Origin: Gammaproteobacteria bacterium
GTDB taxonomy: Bacteria > Pseudomonadota > Gammaproteobacteria > Chromatiales > Chromatiaceae
NCBI GenBank assembly: GCA_018812525.1
Contig: JAHJDE010000123.1
Span: 1 to 42,864 of the forward strand
DNA: 42,864 nt
Direction: 5' to 3'
Shown: piece by piece, positions 16,853 to 25,394 of the stretch
How the letters are laid out: each line of letters opens with the position of its first letter
How positions within the stretch are numbered: position 1 is the stretch's first letter
The notes under the pieces: generated by a model
What the model was told of the DNA's origin: nothing
The model's input: the letters and a program-made list of their open reading frames with translations, nothing else
Database searches by the model: none
Position numbers and translations under genes: made by a program

Positions 16853-19324
16853 CTAGTTATACGCCGCCGCCTTTTGCTGCAACTCTTCCAGGTCCGGTTC
16901 GGCGGGATTCCAGGGCTTTCCGGGATGGATGCACTTGGAGGGGCAGATCTCCGCCGCCTCGACCATCTGGGCAAAGGTCCCGGTCTTTAGATCACCCAGC
17001 ACGGCCTGCTTGGTATCGTTGTAGAGGAACATCAGCGGATTGACCTTCATGCAGTCATTGCAACTGGTGCAGAGCGGGGTATCGATCCAGGGTTCGTCGA
17101 AGCCGACGGCCTCTTCCTCCACCACAGGGGCGGGTGCCTGTTCCTGCGCAAGGGACTCCGCCTTGGGCTGGGCGTGGGCAGCGGGCCTAGCGGCAGGGCG
17201 TGAGGCCATGGCCGTCAGATCCATGCCCAGCAGGACATCGGTCAGACGGCCCATGACTTCACCAGCCGCTTCGGCACGGGCATCGGCCAGGTCCTGTTCG
17301 CGCCTGGCCTCGGCCTCGGCGATTTTGGCATCGGCTGCGGCCTGGATCTCGGTCTGGGCCTTTTCGATGGCCAGTTCCACATAGCGGTTGCGGACCCCGG
17401 CCATCTCCTGCAAGGCGTGCCAGTAATTGAGGCGGTCGCGGCAGGCGTGGACCAGGGTGCGGGAAACGACCAGGCGGAGCAGGCTGCCACTCTTGTCCAC
17501 GGCCCAGACGAATGGGACGTAGTTGGGCGACTCCTCGCGGGGTTTTCGGAGGTAATCGGCCAGGGGGAGCAGGTCGTCCGATTCGCACTCGGGCGGGACC
17601 GCTACGAAGTGCTCGTCCCTCAGCTCCGGCAGCAGCAGGGCATAGTCGGCGAAGGTGAAGGCGAGCTTGGTTTCCACCACCAGGCCGTCCTCGTCCCGGT
17701 AGTTGAAGGCGTGCAGGGGCCAGTCCTGATCCGGCAGGGGATTGCCGTCGAAATCCATGCGTTCGGCGAAGGAGTCGCCCCGGTCCGGGTTGACCCGGAA
17801 GAAGGGGTGGACACGGCCCTCCAGGGCCGCGCCGGCAACGAGCCAGGCGTTCAGTGCGATCTGGCGACCGGCGGACTTGAGGCCGGTATTGATCAAATGC
17901 AGGCTGGTGCGGGTGGCGTTCAGGGCAGCCAGGAAGCCGCCGATCAAATGATTGTGGCGCGCCGCCGAGGTCTGGGCGATGAAGGCCTGGCGGTGGCCGA
18001 TGCCCAGGTAGCCCAGTTCGGTGCGGAAGCTCTGGAAGGGGCCTTCGCCCTCGCGCCGTCCGGGGTTGTTGTGGGCCAGCACGCGGGCCAGGATCTGCAC
18101 CGGACGGCCGGAACTCAATAGCCGCGAGAAGGAGGCCATGCCCTCGCCCGCGATGCGGTTGCAGTCTTCCAGGGAGATCACCGCCGGCACCAGTTGCAGC
18201 TCCTCCTTGGAGAAGGCATCCCAGCCGAAGCCGGCAAACCAGGGGTCGTGGATGGCGCTGTCGTAGATGTCGTCGATTTCGAGGCGGGCGATACGCGCGG
18301 CGGCAAACACCTTGGACAGGCGTCCGGCCTCACGGTCGAAGAGTAGGGTCGCCCTTTCGCTGGGATCGGCGTCAACCACCGGTTCCAACCCCTGGGTCCG
18401 TGCCGGCCAGTGCTCCTCGGTGAGTCTACCCGAATGGACCAGATAGACCAGGGTCTGACCATCTTCAAAGGATTCGAGGCTGGCTAGGGCCTCCGTTATA
18501 CGTCTGTGCCGTTCCTCAGACATGCTGATGGAGCCGCGGCGGTGTTCCATCATGCCTGAGAGGGCCTCTGTATTCAGCAGGGAGCCGGCACCACCTATGC
18601 CTGCGGCCAGTTTGGCCGCCGATTTGGCCTCGGTCGACTTCTCCTTCTCCACCTCCAGGAGCCGACGCAGACCGAGGATGAGATCATCCAGCCCCTCGCG
18701 GAATCTGGTGTGGCGGCTGACCGATAGGTTGCGGATAGTATGGACCAGCAGATGGATGGCCGGGTAGCGGCCATAGGCCAGGAGCGTGCCATCGGCAGGC
18801 AAGGCCGCTTGCAGCTTTTCAAGCTCCCCTTCGAGCTTGGTGCTGTTTTCCATGTCCAGTTTCAGATGCGCGACCAATCCCTTGCAGCTCTCCGCCAGAA
18901 GGGGCGCGATGGCGGCCGGGCCTTCGTTTTCCTCAAGGCGGCGGCGTAGATCGCGCTCCACCCAGGGCAGGTTGTCCTTCAGCATACGGGCCGAATCGGG
19001 GCCGGGGGCGAAGGTCTCCGCCGCCTCCCGGAGGGCCTGTGACAGGGGAAGCGCCAACTGTTCCGCCTCTATCTCCTCGCCCCCCTCCAGGGCAGGGCGG
19101 AGGAACAGAGGGTAGTCGAAGCGCAGCCGGGAGCTGTCGCGGAAGGGGGCCAGTAGGGCCGGCAGGCAGTCGTCGCCGGCCGGCTGCACCGAGGCCCGTG
19201 CCTGTGGATTCCCCAGGTGGAAATGGCGCAGATTGCGCAGGGTCTCCTTGCTGGCCTCTGCGTCGCGAATGGCCGCCGGGAGCGCCGGCAAGGTACGGTC
19301 TGTGAGAGCGGTGACTTTTTTCAT
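16853..19324 (-). CDS. PFOR-related protein with coiled coil and C-terminal ferredoxin domain
   Basis: An 823-aa protein not assigned to a named family. Its second half aligns by eye with the C-terminal domain of the 1531-aa neighbour: RVHPFFRVNPDRG against RVLPLFRYDPEGK, ERMDFDGNPLPDQDW against SRIDLDGNIDPNATW, ALQEMAG against MLQELAG, then a charged coiled coil (about 640-700). Near 381 the place of the TPP-binding GDG reads LEDCN, so catalysis by TPP is unlikely. The last 75 residues hold CTSCNDCMKVNPLMF and ICPSKCIHPGKPWNP, one ferredoxin-like 4Fe-4S domain. The N-terminal 350 residues are mostly helical. It starts 21 bp after the korB stop. Its role is inferred as an electron carrier or adaptor between Kor and Rnf. 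Confidence 0.7.
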   Translation of the reverse strand: MKKVTALTDRTLPALPAAIRDAEASKETLRNLRHFHLGNPQARASVQPAGDDCLPALLAPFRDSSRLRFDYPLFLRPALEGGEEIEAEQLALPLSQALREAAETFAPGPDSARMLKDNLPWVERDLRRRLEENEGPAAIAPLLAESCKGLVAHLKLDMENSTKLEGELEKLQAALPADGTLLAYGRYPAIHLLVHTIRNLSVSRHTRFREGLDDLILGLRRLLEVEKEKSTEAKSAAKLAAGIGGAGSLLNTEALSGMMEHRRGSISMSEERHRRITEALASLESFEDGQTLVYLVHSGRLTEEHWPARTQGLEPVVDADPSERATLLFDREAGRLSKVFAAARIARLEIDDIYDSAIHDPWFAGFGWDAFSKEELQLVPAVISLEDCNRIAGEGMASFSRLLSSGRPVQILARVLAHNNPGRREGEGPFQSFRTELGYLGIGHRQAFIAQTSAARHNHLIGGFLAALNATRTSLHLINTGLKSAGRQIALNAWLVAGAALEGRVHPFFRVNPDRGDSFAERMDFDGNPLPDQDWPLHAFNYRDEDGLVVETKLAFTFADYALLLPELRDEHFVAVPPECESDDLLPLADYLRKPREESPNYVPFVWAVDKSGSLLRLVVSRTLVHACRDRLNYWHALQEMAGVRNRYVELAIEKAQTEIQAAADAKIAEAEARREQDLADARAEAAGEVMGRLTDVLLGMDLTAMASRPAARPAAHAQPKAESLAQEQAPAPVVEEEAVGFDEPWIDTPLCTSCNDCMKVNPLMFLYNDTKQAVLGDLKTGTFAQMVEAAEICPSKCIHPGKPWNPAEPDLEELQQKAAAYN

Positions 19325-19345
19325 GGTCTTGGCAACCCGTCCAGA

Positions 19346-20299
19346 TTAGATGGCGAAGGCGTCAAACGCCCTGTTCACCGCAGCGATTTTCTCAGCGTTG
19401 GTCGCTTCCAGACCGCGCGAGGAGAGGTCGTCATACACGGGGGCATCGGGGTCGTGATAGAGCAGGCCGATGGGGATCTTGCGCTCATCACGGGCGATGG
19501 ACATGGCCTCGATCCAGTTGCCGGGGTCGTGTTCGCGCTGTTCGCCGAAGATGCGCCGGACGCTGTCGTCGGCGGGTATGCCCTTCTCGTGGGTCAGCAG
19601 CAGCATGCGGCTGCTGTCCTCTTGCAGCGGCTTGCAGAAATCGGGCGAGAAGACGGGGCAGCGCTGGATGATGCGCACGAAGCTGGTGCCCCGATGCTTG
19701 TGGGCCTTCTTGATGGTTTCGTACAGGTGGGGCGGATTCCAGTCCACGCACTGGGCCACGAAGGAGACGTTGGTGATCCCCAGGGTAGTGGTCAGGGGGT
19801 TCATGGCCGGCAGCGGGGCGCCCTTTGGGTGGGTGTTGGTGCTCAGGCCGGTGGGGCTGGTGGGCGAGGTCTGCTTCTTGGTCAGGCCGTAGATGGCGTT
19901 ATCGAATACCAGCACCACCATGTCCACGTTGTAGCGGATGGCATGGATCCAGTGGCCGGCACCGATGGAGAAGCAGTCGCCGTCGCCGGTGGCCACCCAG
20001 ACATCCAGATCGGGACGGCGGGACTTGACGCCGTTGGCGAAGGGCAGGGCGCGGCCGTGCAGGCCGTGGAAGCCGTAGGTGCCCATGTAGTGGGGCAGGC
20101 GGCTGGAGCAGCCGATGCCGGATACGGCAACGGTCTTTTCCGGCGGCAGTTGCGCATCATGGAGTACGCGGTGGACGGTGTTCAGGACGGCGAAGTCGCC
20201 GCAGCCGGGGCACCAGCGGGCTTCCCCGCCAGCGTAGTCGCCCATGGTGAAATAGCGCTCGAAGACTTCAAGTGACCAATCTGCTTTCAAACCGAACAT
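19346..20299 (-). CDS. korB: 2-oxoacid:ferredoxin oxidoreductase subunit beta (KorB-like)
   Basis: A 317-aa TPP-binding beta subunit. WCPGCGDFAVL (C30, C33) supplies cluster ligands together with C64 in SGIGCSS. The Mg-TPP motif runs from GDGDCFSIG (residues 105-113) to DNAIYGLTKKQTSPTS (133-148), intact unlike in the large PFOR-like neighbours. The sequence pattern is that of 2-oxoglutarate:ferredoxin oxidoreductase beta, although pyruvate or other 2-oxoacids cannot be excluded. The alpha subunit gene lies just upstream, separated by an 80-bp hairpin-bearing spacer. Confidence 0.88.
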   Translation of the reverse strand: MFGLKADWSLEVFERYFTMGDYAGGEARWCPGCGDFAVLNTVHRVLHDAQLPPEKTVAVSGIGCSSRLPHYMGTYGFHGLHGRALPFANGVKSRRPDLDVWVATGDGDCFSIGAGHWIHAIRYNVDMVVLVFDNAIYGLTKKQTSPTSPTGLSTNTHPKGAPLPAMNPLTTTLGITNVSFVAQCVDWNPPHLYETIKKAHKHRGTSFVRIIQRCPVFSPDFCKPLQEDSSRMLLLTHEKGIPADDSVRRIFGEQREHDPGNWIEAMSIARDERKIPIGLLYHDPDAPVYDDLSSRGLEATNAEKIAAVNRAFDAFAI

Positions 20300-20327
20300 G
20301 GCGGTCTCTCCTAACTTAAATTATTTT

Positions 20328-20383
20328 GTACGGGCGGGTTTGAAATCCACCCCTGTACGGGCGGGTTTGAAACCCGCCCCTAC
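20328..20383. repeat. Two adjacent GGGCGGGTTT hairpin units
   Basis: GTACGGGCGGGTTTGAAA starts both units, at 20328 and 20355. The second forms a near-perfect palindrome with CCCGCCCCTAC that reaches over the korA stop codon (20380-20382). A perfect copy lies at 25346. The position between korA and korB may tune the relative expression of the subunits. Confidence 0.85.
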
Positions 20384-22269
20384 GCCCGCAGGCGCTGTTC
20401 GAGTTCGCTGTAGATCAGGCCGGGCTGCATGGGGTGGCCGTAGACCACGGACCAGCAATCCACGTCCACCAGGGTCTTGGCGCGCAACAGGCCGGCCAGT
20501 TGCGCATAGCGGCGGGTCTCCTCGGTGATCAGAGGGTCGCCCAATTTATCGCTGTAATTGATCTCTACCGTCATCACCTTCTTGAAGCGGGAGAAGATCT
20601 CCTGCATGCCAGGCTCCATGGGGGAGATGAAGCGGGGATGGATGGATGAGACCCTGTGGCCATTCTCGCGCAGAAGGTCCACGGCCTCTTCGATGGCGCC
20701 CTTGGTGGAACCCCAGCCGACCACCAGCAGGTCGCCCTGCTCGTCGCCATGGATCTCCGGCGGATTCAGGGTCTGGGCCAGGGCCGCCAGCTTGCGGCTG
20801 CGGTGCTCACAGGTGGTCTGGTTGGTGTCGGAATCGTAGGCCACCTTGGATCGATTGGTATGCGACAGACCGGTCAGGACGTACTCGCCGCCGCGCTGGC
20901 CGGGGATCGGGCGCTGGGAGAGTCCGGTGGTTTCGTTCCAGTCGTAGGCAGGCACGTTGCGGTCCCAGGCGCCCTGGTCGATGGGGGCTGCCAGCCAGTC
21001 CTCACTCAGCACGGGACGGGTCCAGGGCTGCACGCCAGTGGCCAGGTTGGCGTCGGTCAGGACGAAGACGGGACCACGGAAGGCCTCGGCCAGCTTGCGG
21101 GCCAGGATCACGAAGTGGAAGCATTCCTCGATGGTGGCCGGGGCGATGATGATTTTGGGGGCGTCGCCGGGCATGCCATAGAGGGTGGAGAGCAGATCAC
21201 CTTGCTCCACCTTGGTCGGCAGACCGGTGGAAGGGCCGCCGCGCTGTACATCGACAACGACCAGCGGGATCTCGGCCATCACCGCCAGACCCAATACCTC
21301 GGTCTTCAACGCCATGCCGGGGCCGGAAGTGATGGTGCAGGCGGTCTTGCCGGCAAAAGAGGCGCCGACGGCATAGGCCACGGCAGCAATTTCATCTTCT
21401 GCCTGGTGAATGAAGCCGCCTGCCTCATGGAAGATGTCGGCGATGTAGTGGGTGGCGGAGGTGGCGGGGGTGATGGGGTACATGGACACCAGGTCCATGC
21501 CCGCTGCCATGACACCCAGGCCGACAGCCGTGTTGCCGTTGGTGACCAGGGTGGGGCCAAGATCACCCTGCTCCGCCGGGATTTCCCAGTGGTAGTCGAT
21601 ATGGCTGGCCGCATAGTCGTAACCGGACTGGAACAGGTCGTGGTTGGCCTTGATGACCTTGTCACCCTTGCGGGCGAAGGTGGCGGCAATTTCCGCCAGG
21701 GCCTTGTCCAGGTCACGGCTGTAGATATGGCAGAGCATGCCCAGTACGAACATGTTTTTACCCTTGCGGGCATCCTTGACCAGCTTAAGGCACTCCACTT
21801 CCATGGGGACCTCGTGCACCACGAGTCCATGCTCGGCGAACTCTTTCACCGCCGCCGCGTATTGCTGGCGGATCGATTCCTGCGGGTCCTCCGACCACTT
21901 GTTCTCCAGCAGTACGATGGTGCCCTTCTTGTAGGCGCCGTTGGCGACGCGGGAAAAGAGCACCTGCTCGTTGAAGGCCACTACCAGATCGGCCTCGTCA
22001 CCCATGTTGGTGACGCGCTTGGAGGCGAGGCGGATGCGGATGCCGGAGGCGCCGGCCGGGGACCGGGCCGGGGGCTGGATCTCGGCCGGGATGATCTCCA
22101 CGGTCCAGACGCCATTGGACATCTTGCCGCTAACGGAGCCGAAGGTCTGCCCGCACTTTTGGGCACCCTCGCCAGAGTCGCTGACGACCTCGACGATATG
22201 TTCTTTGATAATCTTGGCCCCGCGCTGCTTGGGCGTCTCGGTCGCGCCGGACGTGGTCTTTGTTGTCAT
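20380..22269 (-). CDS. korA: 2-oxoacid:ferredoxin oxidoreductase subunit alpha (gamma-alpha fusion, KorA-like)
   Basis: A protein of about 629 aa with an N-terminal gamma-type domain (GAQKCGQTFGSVSG through KNMFVLGMLCHI, about 30-190) fused to the alpha pyrimidine-binding domain. MYPITPATSATHYIAD (about 260) is the YPITP motif, and TITSGPGMALKTE and QRGGPSTGLPTKVEQGDL are further family signatures. I place the start at the ATG 22269, with GAGGT upstream. A TTG six bases earlier lies between that ribosome-binding site and the ATG and is less likely. With the beta subunit it forms an oxidoreductase that interconverts a 2-oxoacid and acyl-CoA plus CO2 using ferredoxin. Confidence 0.9.
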   Translation of the reverse strand: MTTKTTSGATETPKQRGAKIIKEHIVEVVSDSGEGAQKCGQTFGSVSGKMSNGVWTVEIIPAEIQPPARSPAGASGIRIRLASKRVTNMGDEADLVVAFNEQVLFSRVANGAYKKGTIVLLENKWSEDPQESIRQQYAAAVKEFAEHGLVVHEVPMEVECLKLVKDARKGKNMFVLGMLCHIYSRDLDKALAEIAATFARKGDKVIKANHDLFQSGYDYAASHIDYHWEIPAEQGDLGPTLVTNGNTAVGLGVMAAGMDLVSMYPITPATSATHYIADIFHEAGGFIHQAEDEIAAVAYAVGASFAGKTACTITSGPGMALKTEVLGLAVMAEIPLVVVDVQRGGPSTGLPTKVEQGDLLSTLYGMPGDAPKIIIAPATIEECFHFVILARKLAEAFRGPVFVLTDANLATGVQPWTRPVLSEDWLAAPIDQGAWDRNVPAYDWNETTGLSQRPIPGQRGGEYVLTGLSHTNRSKVAYDSDTNQTTCEHRSRKLAALAQTLNPPEIHGDEQGDLLVVGWGSTKGAIEEAVDLLRENGHRVSSIHPRFISPMEPGMQEIFSRFKKVMTVEINYSDKLGDPLITEETRRYAQLAGLLRAKTLVDVDCWSVVYGHPMQPGLIYSELEQRLRA

Positions 22270-22405
22270 GGACAAACCTCTTGAAACTAAAGGTGAATAG
22301 TAAAAACCTTAGCTACCTGGAACCCTTGGCCTGTGGCTTACCCCCCGGGGGAAGGCAGTGGAGGCTAGCGAGTTCCCACAAACCTGCGGCCTGCAATTCC
22401 CAGTA

Positions 22406-23695
22406 TCAGCCTTCCACCTTGAGCAGTGACTGCTCATATTCATTCATAAAGTGGTACAGGGAGCTGTCGAGAACCTTGACGGCGCCATTCACCAGATGGC
22501 AACGCCCGGAGCCCGGTAGAATCTTGCACAGATTGATCAGGCTGTCTAGATCCGATCGGGTACCCTGCCCGGTGCCGATGCGGTTCAGCAGCAGGGACAT
22601 GTAATAGGTGCCGGTCTTGCAGGAGGGGCACTGGCCGCAGGAAGAGGCCGCGAAGAAACTGATGTACTCGGCCACCTTCTTGACGATGCCCGTGCCCTGG
22701 GAGACCACGATCATGGCCCCTGTCCCCAGGGCCGAGCGGCGCGCCGCCACGGATTCGAAATCCATGGGCACGTCGATATCCTTGGGGGTGAGGATGGTAT
22801 TGGATGGGCCGCCGGTGAAGACCGCCTTGAGCTTCTTGCCCACCAGCATGCCGCCGCCATAGTTGTAGACCAGGTCGTTCAACGGGGTGCCCATGGGCAA
22901 CTCGAACACACCGGGTTTCAGCACGTCGCCACTCAGGCAATAGATCTTGGTGCCGGTCGCGTTGCCGAGTCCCAGGTTCCGGAACCACTCCACCCCGTTG
23001 CGGACCAGATGAGATACGTTGGAGAGGGTCTCCATGTTGTTGATCAGGGTGGGATAGCCGTGGACCCCGAAGTCGGAAGGGTAGGGGGGCTTGCCGCGCG
23101 GGAAGGGGAACTTCCCTTCCACCGATTCGATGGCCGCCGTCTCCTCGCCGCCGATGTAGTGGCCGGAGCTGGGCTGGATACGGTATTCGATCCTGAGGCC
23201 GGTCTTTTCAGCGATACGGGCCGGCCAGTCGGATGTTTGCCACTGCTCTACCGCCTTGCGCATGGCATCGATACAGGCGGTGAGGTGGGGGTTGATATAG
23301 AAGACGATCTTGTTGATGCCGCAGGCGACCGCGGTGATAGTGGCGCCCTCGATCAACTGATGGGGGCATTCCTTCAACAGGACCCGATCCTTGAAGGTGC
23401 CAGGCTCGTCCTCATTGCCGTTGCAAATCAGATATTTGTCCCGCTCGGGATCTTGATTGGCGATGGCATTCCACTTGAACCAGGTGGGAAAGCCGCTGCC
23501 GCCCAGGCCGCGCAGGTCTGCCTCCTTGGCCATGGGGATGATCGCCTTGGGATCTTCCAGGGCCTTTTCCAGCCCCTGGCCACCCACATAGTCCATCCAT
23601 GCCTTGTAGTCGGCTCCCACCCGGCCGGCCGGGTTGAGTAGCACCTGATTCAGGGACGGATCGGTCTTGGCCTTGGTGGATTTAGTCTTGGTCAT
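22406..23695 (-). CDS. NuoF/HoxF-like NADH-binding flavoprotein subunit
   Basis: A 429-aa homologue of the 51-kDa subunit of complex I. GLGGSGFPTWFKW (63-75) is the FMN/NADH glycine-rich motif, and GHYIGGEETAAIES and GKFPFPRGKPPYP follow. The C-terminal 4Fe-4S ligands are SSCGQCPSCKTGT (near 355) plus a later Cys in GSGRCHL (near 397). No NuoE or NuoG lies next to it. It overlaps the flavoprotein gene upstream by 14 bp, so it was probably selected to be made with it. The likely role is to feed NAD(P)H electrons into the fumarate-reductase-like pair. A bifurcating role with KorAB is an alternative. Confidence 0.85.
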   Translation of the reverse strand: MTKTKSTKAKTDPSLNQVLLNPAGRVGADYKAWMDYVGGQGLEKALEDPKAIIPMAKEADLRGLGGSGFPTWFKWNAIANQDPERDKYLICNGNEDEPGTFKDRVLLKECPHQLIEGATITAVACGINKIVFYINPHLTACIDAMRKAVEQWQTSDWPARIAEKTGLRIEYRIQPSSGHYIGGEETAAIESVEGKFPFPRGKPPYPSDFGVHGYPTLINNMETLSNVSHLVRNGVEWFRNLGLGNATGTKIYCLSGDVLKPGVFELPMGTPLNDLVYNYGGGMLVGKKLKAVFTGGPSNTILTPKDIDVPMDFESVAARRSALGTGAMIVVSQGTGIVKKVAEYISFFAASSCGQCPSCKTGTYYMSLLLNRIGTGQGTRSDLDSLINLCKILPGSGRCHLVNGAVKVLDSSLYHFMNEYEQSLLKVEG

Positions 23696-25325
23696 TGCTC
23701 AACCCTATTTTGAGTTTCTTGCGCAGGCCGTCGTAATCCGTATCGTCGTCGAATTTGGCGTAGACGGGGAAGAGCAGCGGACTTTTCCGAGTCAGAGGCA
23801 TATTGGCCAGCATCAGCTCACGCCGGAAGTTGCGCAGGTGCTCAATGGTGATCTTCTTGGGGCCGCGGCCGAAGCCATGTGCCCGTTTGGCCGCCGCCAC
23901 CCCCGCCCTTCGGCCGAAGGCAATGATATCCAGCAAGGAATTGCCCATAAGTCGGTTGCGACCATGGACGCCGCCGCAGACCTCGCCGGCACAAAAGAGA
24001 CCGGGTACGGAACTGGCGCCATCCTGATCGATGATCACCCCGCCGTTCTGGTAGTGCAGGGTGGGATAGATAAGCATCGGCTGTTTGCGGGGGTCGATGC
24101 CGCACTTGGTGCCCAGGTGCAGCAGTTTGGGAAAGCGCTTCTCGATGATGCCGGGCTCCCGCAGCTCGATGCTCGGTGTGTCCAGCCAAATCCCGCACTT
24201 GCCGTCGCCCGCATAGACCCCGCGGCCTTCGGCGCATTCGCGGATGATGGCCGAGGCCACGTAGTCGCGCGGCTTCAGTTCGTCGATGAAGCGTTCGCCG
24301 CCCGCGTTCAGGAGATAGGCCCCGGCGGAGCGCACGCCCTCGGTGATCAGGGTCCCGGCCAGGTGCGGCGGGTAGGCCAGTCCGGAGGGGTGGTACTGGA
24401 AGATGTCCAGGTCCCGCAGGTGGGCGCCCAGGCGATACGCCAGCACCAGGCCATCGCCGGTGGCGCCGAAGTGGTTTGAGGTGGGGAAGCCGTTCAGGTG
24501 CATGCGGCCGATGCCGCCGGTGGCGACGATGACCGAGCGGGCCTTCACCAGGATGTACTTGTAGTCCTTGAGGGAGGAGAAGATGGCCCCGGCGCAGTGG
24601 CCCGAATCATCGGAGAGCAGCTCGACCGCCGGGCTGTAGTCCAGGACCTCGATATTGCTGTTGGAGACCGCCTCGCGCAGGACGCGCATCATCTCCAGTC
24701 CGGTGTAGTCACGGAAATAGAGGACGCGGGGGGCGGAGGTGCCGCCGGCGCGGCGGGTCATGAGGTCGCCGTACTGGTCCAGCTCGAACTGCATCCCCTG
24801 CTGGATCAGCCAGCGGATGACCTCCGGCCCGTCCATCACCATCTGGGCCGCCAGTTTGCGGTCCAGCTCCCCGTGGGCGCCCTTGAGGGTATCCTCGTAA
24901 TGCTTTTGGGGGGTGTCGTCCTTCTCGACGGAGGCTTGAATGCCCCCCTCGGCCATGACCGTGTTGCTGTCGCCCAGGCGCAGCTTGGTGGCCAGGATGA
25001 CCTTGGCCCCCGCCAGGGATGCCTCCAGCGCGGCCGCGCAACCGGCACCGCCGCCGCCGATGACCAGCACGTCGGTCTCGATCTCGGGGGAACCGGCCAG
25101 ATCGGCCTCGTCGATACGGGAGTCGCCTTGCAGTACCTCGGCCAACTGGCGGTGGCAGGGATCGCCCGCATTGACCCCCACCGTCAGATCGATGCAATTC
25201 TCCCGGATATAGTCCGGGTGGTACTTATGCAGCAGCTCTTCGCCGAACTCCATGCGCGGCATGGGCCGGTCGGCCTGGGGCCGATAGTGTTTCAGGGCGA
25301 TGTTATAGGGGATGCCTTTGGCCAT
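23682..25325 (-). CDS. Fumarate reductase/succinate dehydrogenase-type flavoprotein subunit
   Basis: A 547-aa flavoprotein. After an unusual 83-residue N-terminal extension comes the FAD Rossmann motif DVLVIGGGGAGCAAALEA (85-102). Active-site signatures follow: FQYHPSGLAYP (H312), TLITEGVRSAGAYLLN, RDYVASAI (R353, the proton-delivering Arg position), TLHYQNGGV (H424) and GEVCGGVHGRNRLMGNSL. These fit fumarate reductase, succinate dehydrogenase or TfrA of thiol:fumarate reductase. L-aspartate oxidase and adenylylsulfate reductase fit less well because of the neighbours. Grouping with an FeS subunit and a NuoF homologue suggests a soluble NADH-dependent fumarate reductase. No membrane anchor genes are present. 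Confidence 0.85.
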   Translation of the reverse strand: MAKGIPYNIALKHYRPQADRPMPRMEFGEELLHKYHPDYIRENCIDLTVGVNAGDPCHRQLAEVLQGDSRIDEADLAGSPEIETDVLVIGGGGAGCAAALEASLAGAKVILATKLRLGDSNTVMAEGGIQASVEKDDTPQKHYEDTLKGAHGELDRKLAAQMVMDGPEVIRWLIQQGMQFELDQYGDLMTRRAGGTSAPRVLYFRDYTGLEMMRVLREAVSNSNIEVLDYSPAVELLSDDSGHCAGAIFSSLKDYKYILVKARSVIVATGGIGRMHLNGFPTSNHFGATGDGLVLAYRLGAHLRDLDIFQYHPSGLAYPPHLAGTLITEGVRSAGAYLLNAGGERFIDELKPRDYVASAIIRECAEGRGVYAGDGKCGIWLDTPSIELREPGIIEKRFPKLLHLGTKCGIDPRKQPMLIYPTLHYQNGGVIIDQDGASSVPGLFCAGEVCGGVHGRNRLMGNSLLDIIAFGRRAGVAAAKRAHGFGRGPKKITIEHLRNFRRELMLANMPLTRKSPLLFPVYAKFDDDTDYDGLRKKLKIGLSNDQD

Positions 25326-25345
25326 GATTCGATCCGGGTAAGTAA

Positions 25346-25374
25346 GTACGGGCGGGTTTGAAACCCGCCCGTAC
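25346..25374. repeat. Perfect 29-bp palindrome between the FeS and flavoprotein genes
   Basis: GTACGGGCGGGTTT and AAACCCGCCCGTAC are perfect 14-bp arms around one G. It is the same family as the units at 20328-20383. It lies in the 69-bp spacer between the two subunit genes. Confidence 0.95.
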
Positions 25375-25394
25375 GTGGAAGCCGCTGAACGGGG

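Noticed and set aside
22270-22275. TTG start for korA
   Set aside because: The ATG six bases later has a well-placed GAGGT, and the added residues are not conserved-looking.
20656-22284. 542-codon plus-strand frame opposite korA
   Set aside because: Antisense shadow with no domain; korA on the other strand has strong motifs.
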